A stretch of 46,445 nt of DNA from Belnapia moabensis DSM 16746 (lineage in GTDB: Bacteria; Pseudomonadota; Alphaproteobacteria; Acetobacterales; Acetobacteraceae). The DNA lies in NCBI RefSeq assembly GCF_000745835.1, contig NZ_JQKB01000044.1, positions 1 through 46,445 of the forward strand. Direction: 5' to 3'. Shown piece by piece: positions 1 to 7,569 of this stretch (positions are counted from its first letter, which is position 1; every line of letters starts with the position of its first letter). The notes beneath the pieces were generated by a model. It made no database searches, had not been told where the DNA came from, and saw nothing but the letters and a program-made list of their open reading frames with translations. The translations under genes and the position numbers were made by a program.

Positions 1-2
1 AG

Positions 3-446
3 TTGCTCACCGCCTTCTCCGAGAGCGCCGAGCACTACAACCGCACGGCCAGCCTCTGGACCAACGGCATCTGGGACATGGACGAGACCGGGGCGGGGGT
101 GGCGCGCCTGTACTATGCCGCGCTCGGGCGGGCGCCGGATGCGGGTGGTTGGCAGGCCTGGACCAGCTACGTGAAGGCTGGCCACTCCGCCTCCGACCTG
201 GCGGCGGCCTTCCCCGCCAGCGTCGAGTTCCAGGCCCGATACCCGAGCGTCGACAATGCCGGCTATGTCAGGCTGCTCTACGAGAACACGCTCGGCCGCG
301 AGCCGGATCAGGGCGGCTACGATGCCTGGCTCGGCTACATGAACGCGGGCCATAGCCGGGTCGAGTTGCTCCAGCTTTTCGCCGACAGCGGCGAGTTCAT
401 CAACAAAACCCTGCCCCAGATCGATGGGGGAATTGTTTTTGCCTAA
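3..446 (+). CDS. DUF4214 domain protein, C-terminal part (cut by window edge)
   Basis: The reading frame is open at the left edge, so the true start lies upstream and only the last about 147 codons are seen. Two similar segments, about residues 30-75 and 85-135, carry the LYxxxLGR.PD.GG...W.....AGHS pattern followed by a hydrophobic stretch and a SxEF motif. That pattern is typical of DUF4214, a helical repeat found near the C-termini of large secreted, RTX-like or S-layer-associated proteins and some glycosyltransferase-linked proteins. The protein ends with a hydrophobic Val-Phe-Ala, a common end for type I secretion substrates; that reading is inference. The gene is convergent with the peroxidase gene and their stop codons interlock over 4 nt. 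The function of the missing N-terminal part cannot be told. Confidence 0.8.
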   Translation: MLTAFSESAEHYNRTASLWTNGIWDMDETGAGVARLYYAALGRAPDAGGWQAWTSYVKAGHSASDLAAAFPASVEFQARYPSVDNAGYVRLLYENTLGREPDQGGYDAWLGYMNAGHSRVELLQLFADSGEFINKTLPQIDGGIVFA

Positions 447-1000
447 GCCGCTGTAGGCGCAGCGAGGACGGTTTCCACGGCACGGATGAGGGCCGGGGCG
501 TCGGGCTCGGTCGCGGTGGGGAAGCCCTGGACGCGGCGGCCGTCGCGAGCGACCAGGTATTTGTGGAAATTCCAGCGCGGCGGGCCGCCGCCATGCGCCG
601 CGAGGAAGGCGAAGAGCGGTGCAGCCTGGGCGCCGCGCACGCGGGCGGGCGTCGTCATCGGGAAGGTGACAGAGTAGTTCGCCTCGCAGAAATGCTTGAT
701 CGTGCGGGCGTCGGCGCTCTCCTGGTTGAAGTCGTTGGAAGGGACGCCGAGCACCACCAGGCCGCGCGGGGCGAAGCGGTCATGGAGCTTCTGCAGGCCG
801 GCATATTGCGGGGTGAAGCCGCAGAAGCTGGCGGTGTTGACGATGAGCATCGGCCGGCCGCGGAAGCCGGCGAGGTCGAGCGGGCCGCCATCGATCGAGT
901 CCATGCGGAAGTCGAAGGCGGTGGGCTCGGCGGCGGCGAGGGGGGCGGTCATTGCCATCGCGCCGAGGCCGAGCAGGATGCGGCGAGCGGGCTCAGCCAT
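443..1000 (-). CDS. Glutathione peroxidase family protein, exported
   Basis: This is a 185-residue thiol peroxidase of the GPx/BtuE family that reduces H2O2 or organic hydroperoxides with thioredoxin or glutathione. The catalytic set is visible: Cys60 in NTASFCGFTPQ (cysteine rather than selenocysteine), Gln93 in SNDFNQ, and Trp143-Asn144 in the WNFHKYLV motif. The first about 24 residues (Arg-Arg, then a hydrophobic Ala/Leu core ending in LAAAEP) look like a signal peptide, so the enzyme is probably periplasmic. Its start lies inside the end of the upstream molybdoenzyme gene (8-nt overlap), so the two are almost certainly co-transcribed. The family is clear; the physiological reductant is not. 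Confidence 0.92.
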   Translation of the reverse strand: MAEPARRILLGLGAMAMTAPLAAAEPTAFDFRMDSIDGGPLDLAGFRGRPMLIVNTASFCGFTPQYAGLQKLHDRFAPRGLVVLGVPSNDFNQESADARTIKHFCEANYSVTFPMTTPARVRGAQAAPLFAFLAAHGGGPPRWNFHKYLVARDGRRVQGFPTATEPDAPALIRAVETVLAAPTAA

Positions 1001-1664
1001 AGCGTTCTTCCAGCCAGGGGTCGCCGTTGTTGTGGTAGCCGCGGACTTCCCAGAAGCCGGGCCGGTCCTCGCGCAGCAGCTCGATGCGCGTCACCCATTT
1101 CGGGCTTTTCCAGAAATAGAGGCGGGGGAGGACGACCCGCACCGGGCCGCCATGCTGGCGGGTGATGGGCTCGCCTTCCCAGCTATGGGCGAGGAGGACC
1201 TCGTCGCGGGTGAACTCGGCCAGCGGGACGTTGGTGGTGTAGCCGTCATAGGAGGTGAAGGCGACGAAGCGGGCCTCCGCCTTCGGGCGGGCCAACTCGA
1301 TCAGGTCGCGGGCGCGGACGCCCTGCCAGCGGTTGTCGTAGCGGCTCCATTGCGTGACGCAGTGAATGTCGTTGACCAGCTCGGTCTGCGGCAGGGCCAT
1401 GAATTCGGGCAGGGTGAGGCGGACGGGCGCCTGCACCAGCCCCTCGATGCGGAGGCGCCAGCGATCAGGCGAGACGTCCGGCTGCACGCCGAGGTCGAGG
1501 ACCGGCCAGTCCTTCACCAAGGTCTGGCCGGGGGGGAGGCGGTCGCGGGTCGGGTCGCCAGCGGTGCCGGTCAGGAGGCGGCCGTCGCGGGCCCAGGCCT
1601 GCTTGGTATCGACCAGCTTCTGGCGGATGCCGCCGCTCAGGGGGATGTCCTCGTCTTCGGCCAT
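993..1664 (-). CDS. Sulfite oxidase-like molybdopterin-dependent oxidoreductase
   Basis: This is a 223-residue protein of the sulfite-oxidase molybdopterin fold, of the short YuiH-like type. Cys102 in the NDIHCVTQWSRYDN segment is the expected molybdenum ligand. Later motifs (a YDGYTTN segment, HGGPVRVVLPRLYFWKSPKW) match the cofactor-binding core. There is no twin-arginine signal peptide and no heme or dimerisation domain, so it is a short cytoplasmic member whose substrate is unknown. It is the first gene of a two-gene unit with the exported peroxidase, which suggests an oxidative-damage context, although the predicted compartments differ. The ATG at 1664 sits just after a purine-rich stretch. 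Family assignment is firm; the reaction is inferred only at family level. Confidence 0.9.
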   Translation of the reverse strand: MAEDEDIPLSGGIRQKLVDTKQAWARDGRLLTGTAGDPTRDRLPPGQTLVKDWPVLDLGVQPDVSPDRWRLRIEGLVQAPVRLTLPEFMALPQTELVNDIHCVTQWSRYDNRWQGVRARDLIELARPKAEARFVAFTSYDGYTTNVPLAEFTRDEVLLAHSWEGEPITRQHGGPVRVVLPRLYFWKSPKWVTRIELLREDRPGFWEVRGYHNNGDPWLEERYG

Positions 1665-1716
1665 GGCGATCTCCTGCTGCCCTTACGTATCGGGGGCGGC
1701 AGCAGATGCAAGGGGC

Positions 1717-1872
1717 TCAGGCGCGGATGTCGAGGCGCTGGGGCGAGGTGGGGGACGGAGGGGGCGCCGGCGGGGCCGGCGAGGCGGTGTGGGACTTCTC
1801 GTCCTCGCGGGCGGCTTCGCGGCCGGTAGGCGGGCCGGCGTGGGGCGGGGCGAGGTTGGAGATGGTGGTCAT
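1717..1872 (-). CDS. Possible small proline-rich protein (51 aa)
   Basis: This is a short ORF starting MTTISNLAPP and very rich in Pro, Ala and Ser, followed by charged residues and ending QRLDIRA. A GAGG lies about 10-12 nt upstream of the ATG. It is the only plausible coding stretch in the gap. Proline-rich low-complexity translations arise easily by chance in GC-rich DNA, so this call is weak. No function is proposed. Confidence 0.22.
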   Translation of the reverse strand: MTTISNLAPPHAGPPTGREAAREDEKSHTASPAPPAPPPSPTSPQRLDIRA

Positions 1873-1960
1873 GGGGCGGGACCTCAGCATCGGGGTGATG
1901 CGGGCATCCTGTCCGCGCTGTGCAACTTGAAGCTGCACTCATGCGGCTCGCCAGTCAAGG

Positions 1961-1982
1961 CAAGAATCTCATTTCATGAGAC
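1961..1982 (-). terminator. Hairpin terminator candidate after tRNA-Pro
   Basis: On the minus strand, six nucleotides past the encoded CCA of the tRNA, the sequence reads TCTCAT-GAA-ATGAGA followed by TTCTTG. This gives a perfect 6-bp stem with a 3-nt loop and a moderately U-rich tail. It fits a weak intrinsic terminator or a 3'-processing signal for the tRNA transcript. Confidence 0.5.
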
Positions 1983-1987
1983 AGGAG

Positions 1988-2064
1988 TGGTCGGACCGGC
2001 GGGATTTGAACCCACGACCCCTTGTCCCCCAGACAAGTGCGCTACCAGGCTGCGCTACGATCCG
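1988..2064 (-). tRNA. tRNA-Pro (anticodon GGG), CCA encoded
   Basis: The minus strand folds into a full cloverleaf. The acceptor arm CGGATCG pairs with CGGTCCG with one G-U pair and is followed by discriminator A and an encoded CCA (1990-1988). The D-arm region reads GCGCAGCCTGGTAGCGC. The anticodon stem CTTGT/ACAAG encloses loop CTGGGGG, giving anticodon GGG, which decodes CCC and CCU. The T-arm has GGTTCAAATCC. No intron is seen. Confidence 0.97.
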
Positions 2065-2118
2065 TGCCGGGCGCGGGGATAGCACTGCGCCTCGGCGGAG
2101 GCTAGAGGGCTTCGGTCA

Positions 2119-2502
2119 TTATCGGCCGGCGAGGGCGTGCAGTTCCTCGGCGATGTCCTCCAGCTCCTCGATGATGCTGCGGAGGCTCTCGGGGCCGGCC
2201 TCGGCGGGCTCGGGGAGGGGAAGGTCGGCCTCGCCGAGGCCACCCTCGCGCAGCAGCCGCTGCACGCCCTTGATGGTGTAGCCCTGGGTGTAGAGCAGGT
2301 CGGCGATGCGGCGCAGCAGGCCGATATCCTCCGGCCGGTAGTAGCGCCGGCCGCCGCCGCGCTTGAGCGGCTTGAGCTGGGGGAATTTCGTCTCCCAGAA
2401 ACGCAGGACATGCTGCGGGATATGCAGGTCGTCCGCGACCTCGCTGATGGTGCGGAAGGCGGTCGGCGCCTTGCGGGGGCGCGGGGCGAGCTGGTCGCTC
2501 AC
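2119..2502 (-). CDS. MerR-family transcriptional regulator
   Basis: This 127-residue protein has an N-terminal winged-helix MerR DNA-binding domain at about residues 18-85. It shows the [28 protein letters not shown] start, the [12 protein letters not shown] wing, and an [16 protein letters not shown] helix. A short acidic tail and a dimerisation helix follow. No metal-binding cysteines are present. It starts with GTG overlapping the ihfA stop (GTGA), so it is translationally coupled to ihfA. A MerR gene directly behind ihfA in the plsX-fabH block is a recurrent arrangement in alphaproteobacteria (family knowledge). Its targets are unknown. Confidence 0.9.
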   Translation of the reverse strand: MSDQLAPRPRKAPTAFRTISEVADDLHIPQHVLRFWETKFPQLKPLKRGGGRRYYRPEDIGLLRRIADLLYTQGYTIKGVQRLLREGGLGEADLPLPEPAEAGPESLRSIIEELEDIAEELHALAGR

Positions 2503-2813
2503 GCAGCGTTATCCGAGGCTGGGTCGGCCTGGCCGTTGATGCGGGCCTTCAGCACCTGGGAGGGGCGGAAGGAAAGGACCTTGCGCGGCAGGATCGGCAC
2601 CTCGACTCCGGTCTTCGGGTTGCGGCCGACGCGCTGGCCCTTCTGGCGCACCATGAAGGTGCCGAAGGCGGAGATTTTCACCGCTTCGCCGGCTTCGAGG
2701 GCGGCGGAGATGCGTTCCAGCACGGATTCGAGCAGGGCGGCCGATTCGTTCCGGGACAGCCCGACCTGGCTGTAGATCGCCTCGGCCAGGCTCGCGCGTG
2801 TGAGCGTATTCAT
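2499..2813 (-). CDS. ihfA: Integration host factor subunit alpha
   Basis: This 104-residue histone-like DNA-bending protein forms the IHF heterodimer with IhfB. The sequence shows [21 protein letters not shown] at the N-terminus, the [17 protein letters not shown] beta region, and the [12 protein letters not shown] arm in which the proline intercalates DNA. The length and the C-terminal helix [11 protein letters not shown] fit the alpha subunit. It lies downstream of fabH and a PH-domain gene, and its stop overlaps the MerR start. It acts in replication, transcription and recombination; here it is part of the conserved lipid-ihfA block. Confidence 0.96.
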   Translation of the reverse strand: MNTLTRASLAEAIYSQVGLSRNESAALLESVLERISAALEAGEAVKISAFGTFMVRQKGQRVGRNPKTGVEVPILPRKVLSFRPSQVLKARINGQADPASDNAA

Positions 2814-2940
2814 CTGGCAACCGGTTCCCGCAAGCCATTCTGACGGTTAGGAAACCGGTATCCACCGCGTGCGTCAACCGCGCCCTGGCGAATGCGCAAC
2901 AGCGTGGCGAGAATGTCGCAGTTGCCGCGTGCTGCTCAGG

Positions 2941-3318
2941 CTATTTGGGGATGCGCCCGGCGATGGCGGCTTGCAAGGCATAGACATCGACCTTGGTGTT
3001 GAAGGTCCGCTCGATGGGCGCCGAGGCTCCGCTGACCCAAATCTTGAATTCGGCCTCCAGGTCGAAATGGCCGGCGCTCTCGACGGAGAAGCGGACGATG
3101 CTCCGGTAGGGGATCGACAGGTATTCGGTCTTCCTGCCGGTGATGCCCTGCTTGTCGATCAGGAGGATCCGGCGATCCGTCAGCAGGATCACGTCGCGGA
3201 CGATCTTGTAGGCGCTTTCGACCGGCTCGTCGGCGGCCAGCAGGCGGCCATACTCCTCCCGCGCCTGCGCCGGGTCGAACGCGCCCGCATGCCCCAGCAA
3301 GCCGGACAGAATCGCCAT
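2941..3318 (-). CDS. Bacterial PH-domain protein
   Basis: This protein of about 125 residues has the bacterial pleckstrin-homology-like (bPH) fold: strands VILLTDRRILLIDKQGITGRKTEYLSI, then PYRSIVRFSVES, FDLEAEFKIWV, and a C-terminal helix VDVYALQAAIAGR. There is no signal peptide or membrane segment. A GTG at 3321 directly precedes the chosen ATG at 3318; an AGGAAGG 9 nt upstream serves either. It sits between fabH and ihfA, which are usually neighbours, so it looks like a lineage-specific insertion in the block. The domain family is recognisable; its function, perhaps binding at the membrane, is unknown. Confidence 0.82.
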   Translation of the reverse strand: MAILSGLLGHAGAFDPAQAREEYGRLLAADEPVESAYKIVRDVILLTDRRILLIDKQGITGRKTEYLSIPYRSIVRFSVESAGHFDLEAEFKIWVSGASAPIERTFNTKVDVYALQAAIAGRIPK

Positions 3319-3406
3319 CACCCGCTACCTTCCTGCTTCAGGCTCGAAGAGCATAACGCCTGGCCAGCCGGGCAGGCGAGGGGTTCGAGGCCGGCGGTGG
3401 CCTTTC

Positions 3407-4372
3407 TCAGAACCGCAGCAGGCAGGCGCCCCAGGTGAGGCCGCCGCCGATGCCCTCCAGCACCATCAGGTCGCCGCGCTCGATCAGGCCGCAGCCGGCA
3501 ACCTCGGCCAGGGCGAGGGGTATGGAGGCGGCGGAGGTGTTGGCGTGGCGGTCCACCGTCACCACGACGCGCTCGCGGGGCAGGTTCAGCTTCTTGCCCA
3601 TCGCCTCGATGATGCGGAGATTGGCCTGGTGCGGCACCAGCCAGCGGAGATCGGCGTGACTCAGCCCATTCGCGGCCAGCGCCTCGTCCACCACGGCGGC
3701 GAGCTTGGAGACGGCGTGGCGGAAGACCTCCTTCCCTGCCATGCGCAGGAGGCCGGGGCCACCGGTGGAGCCGGCGCCGCCATCGACCAGCAGGATGTCG
3801 CCGTGGCGCCCGTCGGAATGGAGGTGGGTCGAGAGGATGCCACGATCCGTCCCTTCCTCGGCCGTCAGCACCACCGCGCCGGCGCCGTCGCCGAAGAGGA
3901 CGCAGGTGTTGCGGTCGGTCCAGTCGAGGATGCGGGAGAAGACTTCCGCCCCGATGACGAGGACGCAGCGGGCCTGGCCGGTCTTCAGCAGCGCATCGGC
4001 CATGCCCATCGCATAGACGAAGCCGGTGCAGGCGGCGGCGATGTCGAAGGCGAAGCCGCGGGTGATGCCGAGATGCTGCTGGATGCGGACGGCGGTCGCG
4101 GGGAAGGCGCTGTCGGGCGTCGCGGTCGCGACGATGACGGCATCGACCTGGGCGGCCTCGATGCCGGCGCGCTCCAGCGCCTGGCGGGCGGCGGCGGCGC
4201 CCATCGAGGAGCAGGTCTCGCCCGGGGCGGCGATGTGGCGCTGGCGGATGCCGGTGCGCTCGGTGATCCACTCATCCGAGGTCTCGATGCCGAATTCGGC
4301 GGCGAGGGCGGCATTCGGCACGCAGCGTTCCGGCAGGTAGCCGCCGCAGCCGGCGATCACGGAACGGAGCAT
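3407..4372 (-). CDS. fabH: 3-oxoacyl-ACP synthase III (KAS III)
   Basis: This 321-residue enzyme condenses acetyl-CoA with malonyl-ACP to start type II fatty acid synthesis. The catalytic triad is in place: Cys in FDIAAACTGFVYAM, His in WLVPHQANLRII, and Asn in DRHANTSAASIPLAL. The ERTGIRQRHIA N-terminal motif and the GAGAVVL segment are also typical. It lies 14 nt downstream of plsX, giving the usual plsX-fabH order. The ATG at 4372 gives a normal-length protein. Confidence 0.97.
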   Translation of the reverse strand: MLRSVIAGCGGYLPERCVPNAALAAEFGIETSDEWITERTGIRQRHIAAPGETCSSMGAAAARQALERAGIEAAQVDAVIVATATPDSAFPATAVRIQQHLGITRGFAFDIAAACTGFVYAMGMADALLKTGQARCVLVIGAEVFSRILDWTDRNTCVLFGDGAGAVVLTAEEGTDRGILSTHLHSDGRHGDILLVDGGAGSTGGPGLLRMAGKEVFRHAVSKLAAVVDEALAANGLSHADLRWLVPHQANLRIIEAMGKKLNLPRERVVVTVDRHANTSAASIPLALAEVAGCGLIERGDLMVLEGIGGGLTWGACLLRF

Positions 4373-4386
4373 GGGGGCGCCCTCCT

Positions 4387-5448
4387 TCAGGCTGCGGCGA
4401 CCGGCTTGCCGATCTGCGCCAGGCCCTCGCGGATGCGGTCGTTGAAGCGGTGGGTGACCATGTCCATGGCGACGTCGACGGCATGGGCGAAGCCGAGCGC
4501 GTCCGTCCCGCCATGCGACTTCACCACGACGCCGTTAAGGCCGAGCAGGATGGCGCCGTTGTAGCGACGGGGGTCCATCCATTCGCGCAGGCGGTCGAGC
4601 GCGGGGCGGGCGAGCAGGTAGCCGGCGCGGGCGGGAATGCTGCTGGTGAAGACCTGGCGGAGCAGGTCGCGCATCAGCTTCAGCGTGCCCTCGGCGGTCT
4701 TCAGCGCGACATTGCCTGTGAAGCCGTCTGTCACCACCACGTCGACGGTGCCGGCGGCGATGTCGTGGCCCTCGATGAAGCCGTGGAAATTGGCCCCGAT
4801 ATGGCTCTCGCGCAGCGTCTCGGCGGCGGCGCGGACGCGGTCGTCGCCCTTCAGCTCCTCGGAGCCGACATTGAGCAGGCCGAAGCTCGGCGATGTCAGG
4901 CCGAGCACGGCACGGGCGAAGCTGTCGCCCATGACGGCGAATTCGACGAGGTTGCGGGCATCGCACTGGATATTGGCGCCGAGGTCGAGCAACACCACGT
5001 CACCGCGCGCCGAGGGGGCGATGGCGGCGAGCGCCGGCCGGTCGATCTCCGGCAGGGTCTTCACCACGATCTTGGCGAGCGCCATGAGGGCGCCGGTATT
5101 GCCGGCGGAGACGACGCCGCTCGCCTCGCCGCCGGCGACCGCATCGATGGCGATGCGCATGGAGCTCTGGCGGCCCTGGCGCAGCGCGGCCGTCGGCTTC
5201 ATCTCGGCGGAGATGACGTCCGGCGCGTGGCGCAGGCTGCAGGCGCGGGCGGCGCGGGGGCGGCGGGCGAGCATCCCGCCGATGCGGGCCTCGTCGCCGA
5301 CCAGCAGGAAGCGGGCCTGCGGATGACGTTCCGCGGCCAGTTCCAGCCCGTCGAGCACGCAATCGGGCGCGTTGTCGCCGCCCATGGCGTCGATCGCCAG
5401 TGAAAAGCCTGGGGCGGCTGCGCCCTGCGGCCTTGTGCTCTGCGACAC
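4387..5448 (-). CDS. plsX: Phosphate acyltransferase PlsX
   Basis: This 353-residue soluble enzyme makes acyl-phosphate from acyl-ACP, the first step of the PlsX/PlsY route to lysophosphatidic acid. It shows LAIDAMGGDNAPDCVLDG at the N-terminus, SAGNTGALMALAKIV, LLDLGANIQCDARNLVEFAVMG, and VTDGFTGNVALKTAEGT, all hallmark PlsX segments. The first codon is GTG, about 15 residues ahead of the conserved start of the fold; no ATG lies between that GTG and the domain. It is followed closely by fabH and preceded by rpmF, the conserved order. Confidence 0.96.
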   Translation of the reverse strand: MSQSTRPQGAAAPGFSLAIDAMGGDNAPDCVLDGLELAAERHPQARFLLVGDEARIGGMLARRPRAARACSLRHAPDVISAEMKPTAALRQGRQSSMRIAIDAVAGGEASGVVSAGNTGALMALAKIVVKTLPEIDRPALAAIAPSARGDVVLLDLGANIQCDARNLVEFAVMGDSFARAVLGLTSPSFGLLNVGSEELKGDDRVRAAAETLRESHIGANFHGFIEGHDIAAGTVDVVVTDGFTGNVALKTAEGTLKLMRDLLRQVFTSSIPARAGYLLARPALDRLREWMDPRRYNGAILLGLNGVVVKSHGGTDALGFAHAVDVAMDMVTHRFNDRIREGLAQIGKPVAAA

Positions 5449-5483
5449 GCTCTGCCGGTCCTCGCCTGGGTGCCCGTTCCGGC

Positions 5484-5687
5484 TCAGTGGCGGATGGCGG
5501 CCTTCAGCGCATCCCCGGCAGGCACGACCTCGCGGCCGTCATAATGCCCGCAGGAGGAGCAGACATGATGCGGGCGCTTCAGCTCGCCGCAGTTGGAGCA
5601 CTCGGCATGGGCCATGCTGGTCAGGGCCTGATGGCTCCGCCGCATGCCGGCACGGGAGGGCGAAACTTTCTTCTTCGGGACGGCCAT
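5484..5687 (-). CDS. rpmF: 50S ribosomal protein L32 (zinc-type)
   Basis: This is a 67-residue ribosomal protein. [20 protein letters not shown] at the start is the L32 signature. Four cysteines (30, 33, 43 and 46, as CSNC...CSSC) make a zinc ribbon, so this is the zinc-containing form. The start at 5687 was chosen over longer in-frame options because the L32 N-terminus is conserved and a GAAAGG lies about 10 nt upstream. It precedes plsX as in many bacteria. Confidence 0.96.
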   Translation of the reverse strand: MAVPKKKVSPSRAGMRRSHQALTSMAHAECSNCGELKRPHHVCSSCGHYDGREVVPAGDALKAAIRH

Positions 5688-5787
5688 GGCGCCGAGCCTT
5701 TCTTTGTAACACGCAAGGCGTTTCAACGGGAGGGCGGGGCTGTAGCACCGCACCCCCCATGGCGCAAGCGCATCTCCCCGTCCGGGG

Positions 5788-6288
5788 CTAGTTCTTCCGC
5801 AGCCTGGCGAGGGCGGCGAAGGCGTCGGCGGAGCGGTCGGTGGCTTCCTCGGGGAGTTCGGCACCGGGGGCGCGAGGATAAGGGTCGAGGGCGAGGGCCA
5901 GCTGCTCGGCCACCGCCTCGCCGAGATCGGCGATGCCGTCCGGGCATTCGATCTCGTCGATGTCGTCGGGCCCGTCCTGCGGCTCGCGGCCGGGAGGGAG
6001 GAGGCGGAAGGCGACCGGCTCGTCCACCGTCTGGGCGACCGGCTCCAGCGTCACGATGCAGGCCTGGGTGAGGCTGGCGGCGATGCTGCCTTCGGTGCGG
6101 ACCGTGCCCTCCTCCTCCGGCGTCAGGCGCAGCTCGGCGGCGAAGCTCTCAAGGGAGAGGATGCCGAATCGGGCGGCGAGCGCGGTGCATTCCTCTGGCG
6201 TCGCCGTCAGGGTGAGGCGTCGGCCGCCCTCGCGGACTGTGCCGAGGGGCAGGGGGCGGGCGAATTCCGGGGCAGCGTCAGGCGGCAT
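5788..6288 (-). CDS. YceD/DUF177 family protein
   Basis: This 166-residue acidic protein of the YceD family is linked to 23S rRNA processing and is encoded next to rpmF in most proteobacteria. Visible features are EFARPLPLG at the N-terminus, [16 protein letters not shown], the core [23 protein letters not shown], and the conserved acidic stretch [34 protein letters not shown]. The start at 6288 gives the normal family N-terminus and overlaps the end of the CBP3 gene by 11 nt, so the two are probably coupled. About 100 nt separate it from rpmF. Confidence 0.92.
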   Translation of the reverse strand: MPPDAAPEFARPLPLGTVREGGRRLTLTATPEECTALAARFGILSLESFAAELRLTPEEEGTVRTEGSIAASLTQACIVTLEPVAQTVDEPVAFRLLPPGREPQDGPDDIDEIECPDGIADLGEAVAEQLALALDPYPRAPGAELPEEATDRSADAFAALARLRKN

Positions 6289-6838
6289 CGGCGGCTTCCA
6301 GCGGGGCGGGGAAGGCAGCCTCGCCGCGCAGCAGGGTGGCGAAAGGAAGGGCGGCCAGGGCCTCGGCGCCGCGCATGGCATGGCGGGCGAGGCTGTGGGC
6401 GGCCTCGCGCGGCACCTCGGCGGCCTCGCGCCAGACATTGCGCTCGAGGGCGGCGGCGAGGGCGGCCTCGTCGCCGGCATCGAGGGCGGCCTCATAGGCG
6501 AGGCAGCGGCCGTGGAAAGCCTCCCACATCCGCTTCACCCGCTTGCCGATGCTCATGTCGCCGGCGCCCATCTCACGCAGGTTGATGTCCATATCGGCGA
6601 ACATGGCGTCGAAGACGGCCTGGGCGAGGGCGGCGCCGCGCTTGTCCGGGTCGGTGCGGAGGCGGCGGATCAGCAGGGCGACATGCAGGCCGACCACGTC
6701 GAAGCGGCCGTCCAGCGTGTCGGGGATGCCGAGGCTGCCGAAGAACCAGGGGTCACGCGCGGCGGCGACGGCGGCGCCGTAGAGTTCGAAGCCGGTACGC
6801 TCATGCGGCTTGCGGCGGAACAGGGCGAGCAGGCCCAT
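6278..6838 (-). CDS. Ubiquinol-cytochrome c chaperone (CBP3 family)
   Basis: This 186-residue protein is homologous to the mitochondrial Cbp3/UQCC1 chaperone, which assists cytochrome b synthesis and assembly of the bc1 complex. Recognisable segments are GFELYGAAVAAARDPWFFGSLGIPDTLDGRFD, LHVALLIRRL, QAVFDAMFADMDINLREMGAGDMSIGKRVKRMWEAFHGR, and a Leu/Ala-rich C-terminus. There is no signal sequence. It is first in a unit with yceD and diverges from bamE. This family is typical of alphaproteobacteria and mitochondria, which supports the taxonomic call. Confidence 0.93.
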   Translation of the reverse strand: MGLLALFRRKPHERTGFELYGAAVAAARDPWFFGSLGIPDTLDGRFDVVGLHVALLIRRLRTDPDKRGAALAQAVFDAMFADMDINLREMGAGDMSIGKRVKRMWEAFHGRCLAYEAALDAGDEAALAAALERNVWREAAEVPREAAHSLARHAMRGAEALAALPFATLLRGEAAFPAPLEAADAA

Positions 6839-6971
6839 GGTGGTTCGGTCCTCTTCACGGTCCGGCCACGGCGCGGTTGACCCTGCCGTGGCATGGTGGC
6901 ATTCGCGCCGGAACAGTCATGCGCGGCCCGCGGCACGATGCCCCGGGCGGAGATCGAGAGTGGGACCAGAC

Positions 6972-7523
6972 ATGGATCGCCCCTGCCATCCGGTCAATCG
7001 GCCCGGAGCGTCCCATGTTGGCGCCCTCCGGCGGCGCGCGGCGGCGCTGGCGCTCGGCCTGCTGCTGGCGCTGCCCGGCTGCAGCATCTTCAGCATATTT
7101 GACGCGCCGACCGTGCAGCGCGGCAACCGGGTGACCGAGGACCAGCTGAAGGAGATCACCCCCGGCGTGCAGACGCGCCAGGACGTGCAGACCCTGCTCG
7201 GCTCGCCGACCCAGACCAGCACCTTCGGCGACCCCACCTGGTACTACATCAGCAGCATCACCCGGCAGCGGCCGGGGCGGGAGCTGCTGGTGACGGACCA
7301 GCAGACGGTCGTCATCGCCTTCGACCCCAATGGCGTGGTGCGGGAGGTGAAGGTGGTCGGCGAGGACGAGGCCAAGCCGGTGCCCATGGTCTCGCGCGTG
7401 ACGCCGACGCCGGGCAACGACCGGTCGCTGCTGCAGGCGCTCTTCGGCAATGTGGGGCGGATCGGGCCGGGGGCGTCGATCCCGACCAGCCCGGGGGCGC
7501 CGGGGTCGGGGACGGGGCGGTAG
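6972..7523 (+). CDS. bamE: Outer membrane assembly lipoprotein BamE/SmpA
   Basis: This 183-residue lipoprotein of the beta-barrel assembly machinery has a hydrophobic stretch ALALGLLLALPGC forming a lipobox; the Cys after Pro-Gly would be lipidated. The SmpA/OmlA domain follows: VTEDQLKEITPGVQTRQDVQTLLGSPTQTSTFGDPTWYYIS, then a VVIAFDPNGVVREVKV strand. The C-terminus after about residue 140 is Gly/Pro/Ser-rich and probably disordered. The n-region before the hydrophobic core is fairly long, so the start could be somewhat downstream, but no better ATG is seen. It diverges from the CBP3 gene over 133 nt. Confidence 0.93.
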   Translation: MDRPCHPVNRPGASHVGALRRRAAALALGLLLALPGCSIFSIFDAPTVQRGNRVTEDQLKEITPGVQTRQDVQTLLGSPTQTSTFGDPTWYYISSITRQRPGRELLVTDQQTVVIAFDPNGVVREVKVVGEDEAKPVPMVSRVTPTPGNDRSLLQALFGNVGRIGPGASIPTSPGAPGSGTGR

Positions 7524-7569
7524 GGGCGGGGCGCCGGCTTCGGTTGCCGCGAGCCCTCGCGCCGGCGGC

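Larger units (their letters stand above)
1665..1987. other. 323-nt gap between molybdoenzyme and tRNA-Pro
   Basis: This stretch has no strongly supported gene. It contains one weak short minus-strand ORF (1717-1872, listed separately) and a hairpin just 3' of the tRNA (1961-1982, listed separately). It must also hold the promoter of the molybdoenzyme/peroxidase pair, but no convincing -35/-10 pair could be recognised. Confidence 0.6.

Noticed and set aside
6877-6905. Promoter TTGACC-N17-CATTCG for bamE
   Set aside because: The -35 is reasonable but the -10 matches poorly, so it was not listed as a feature.
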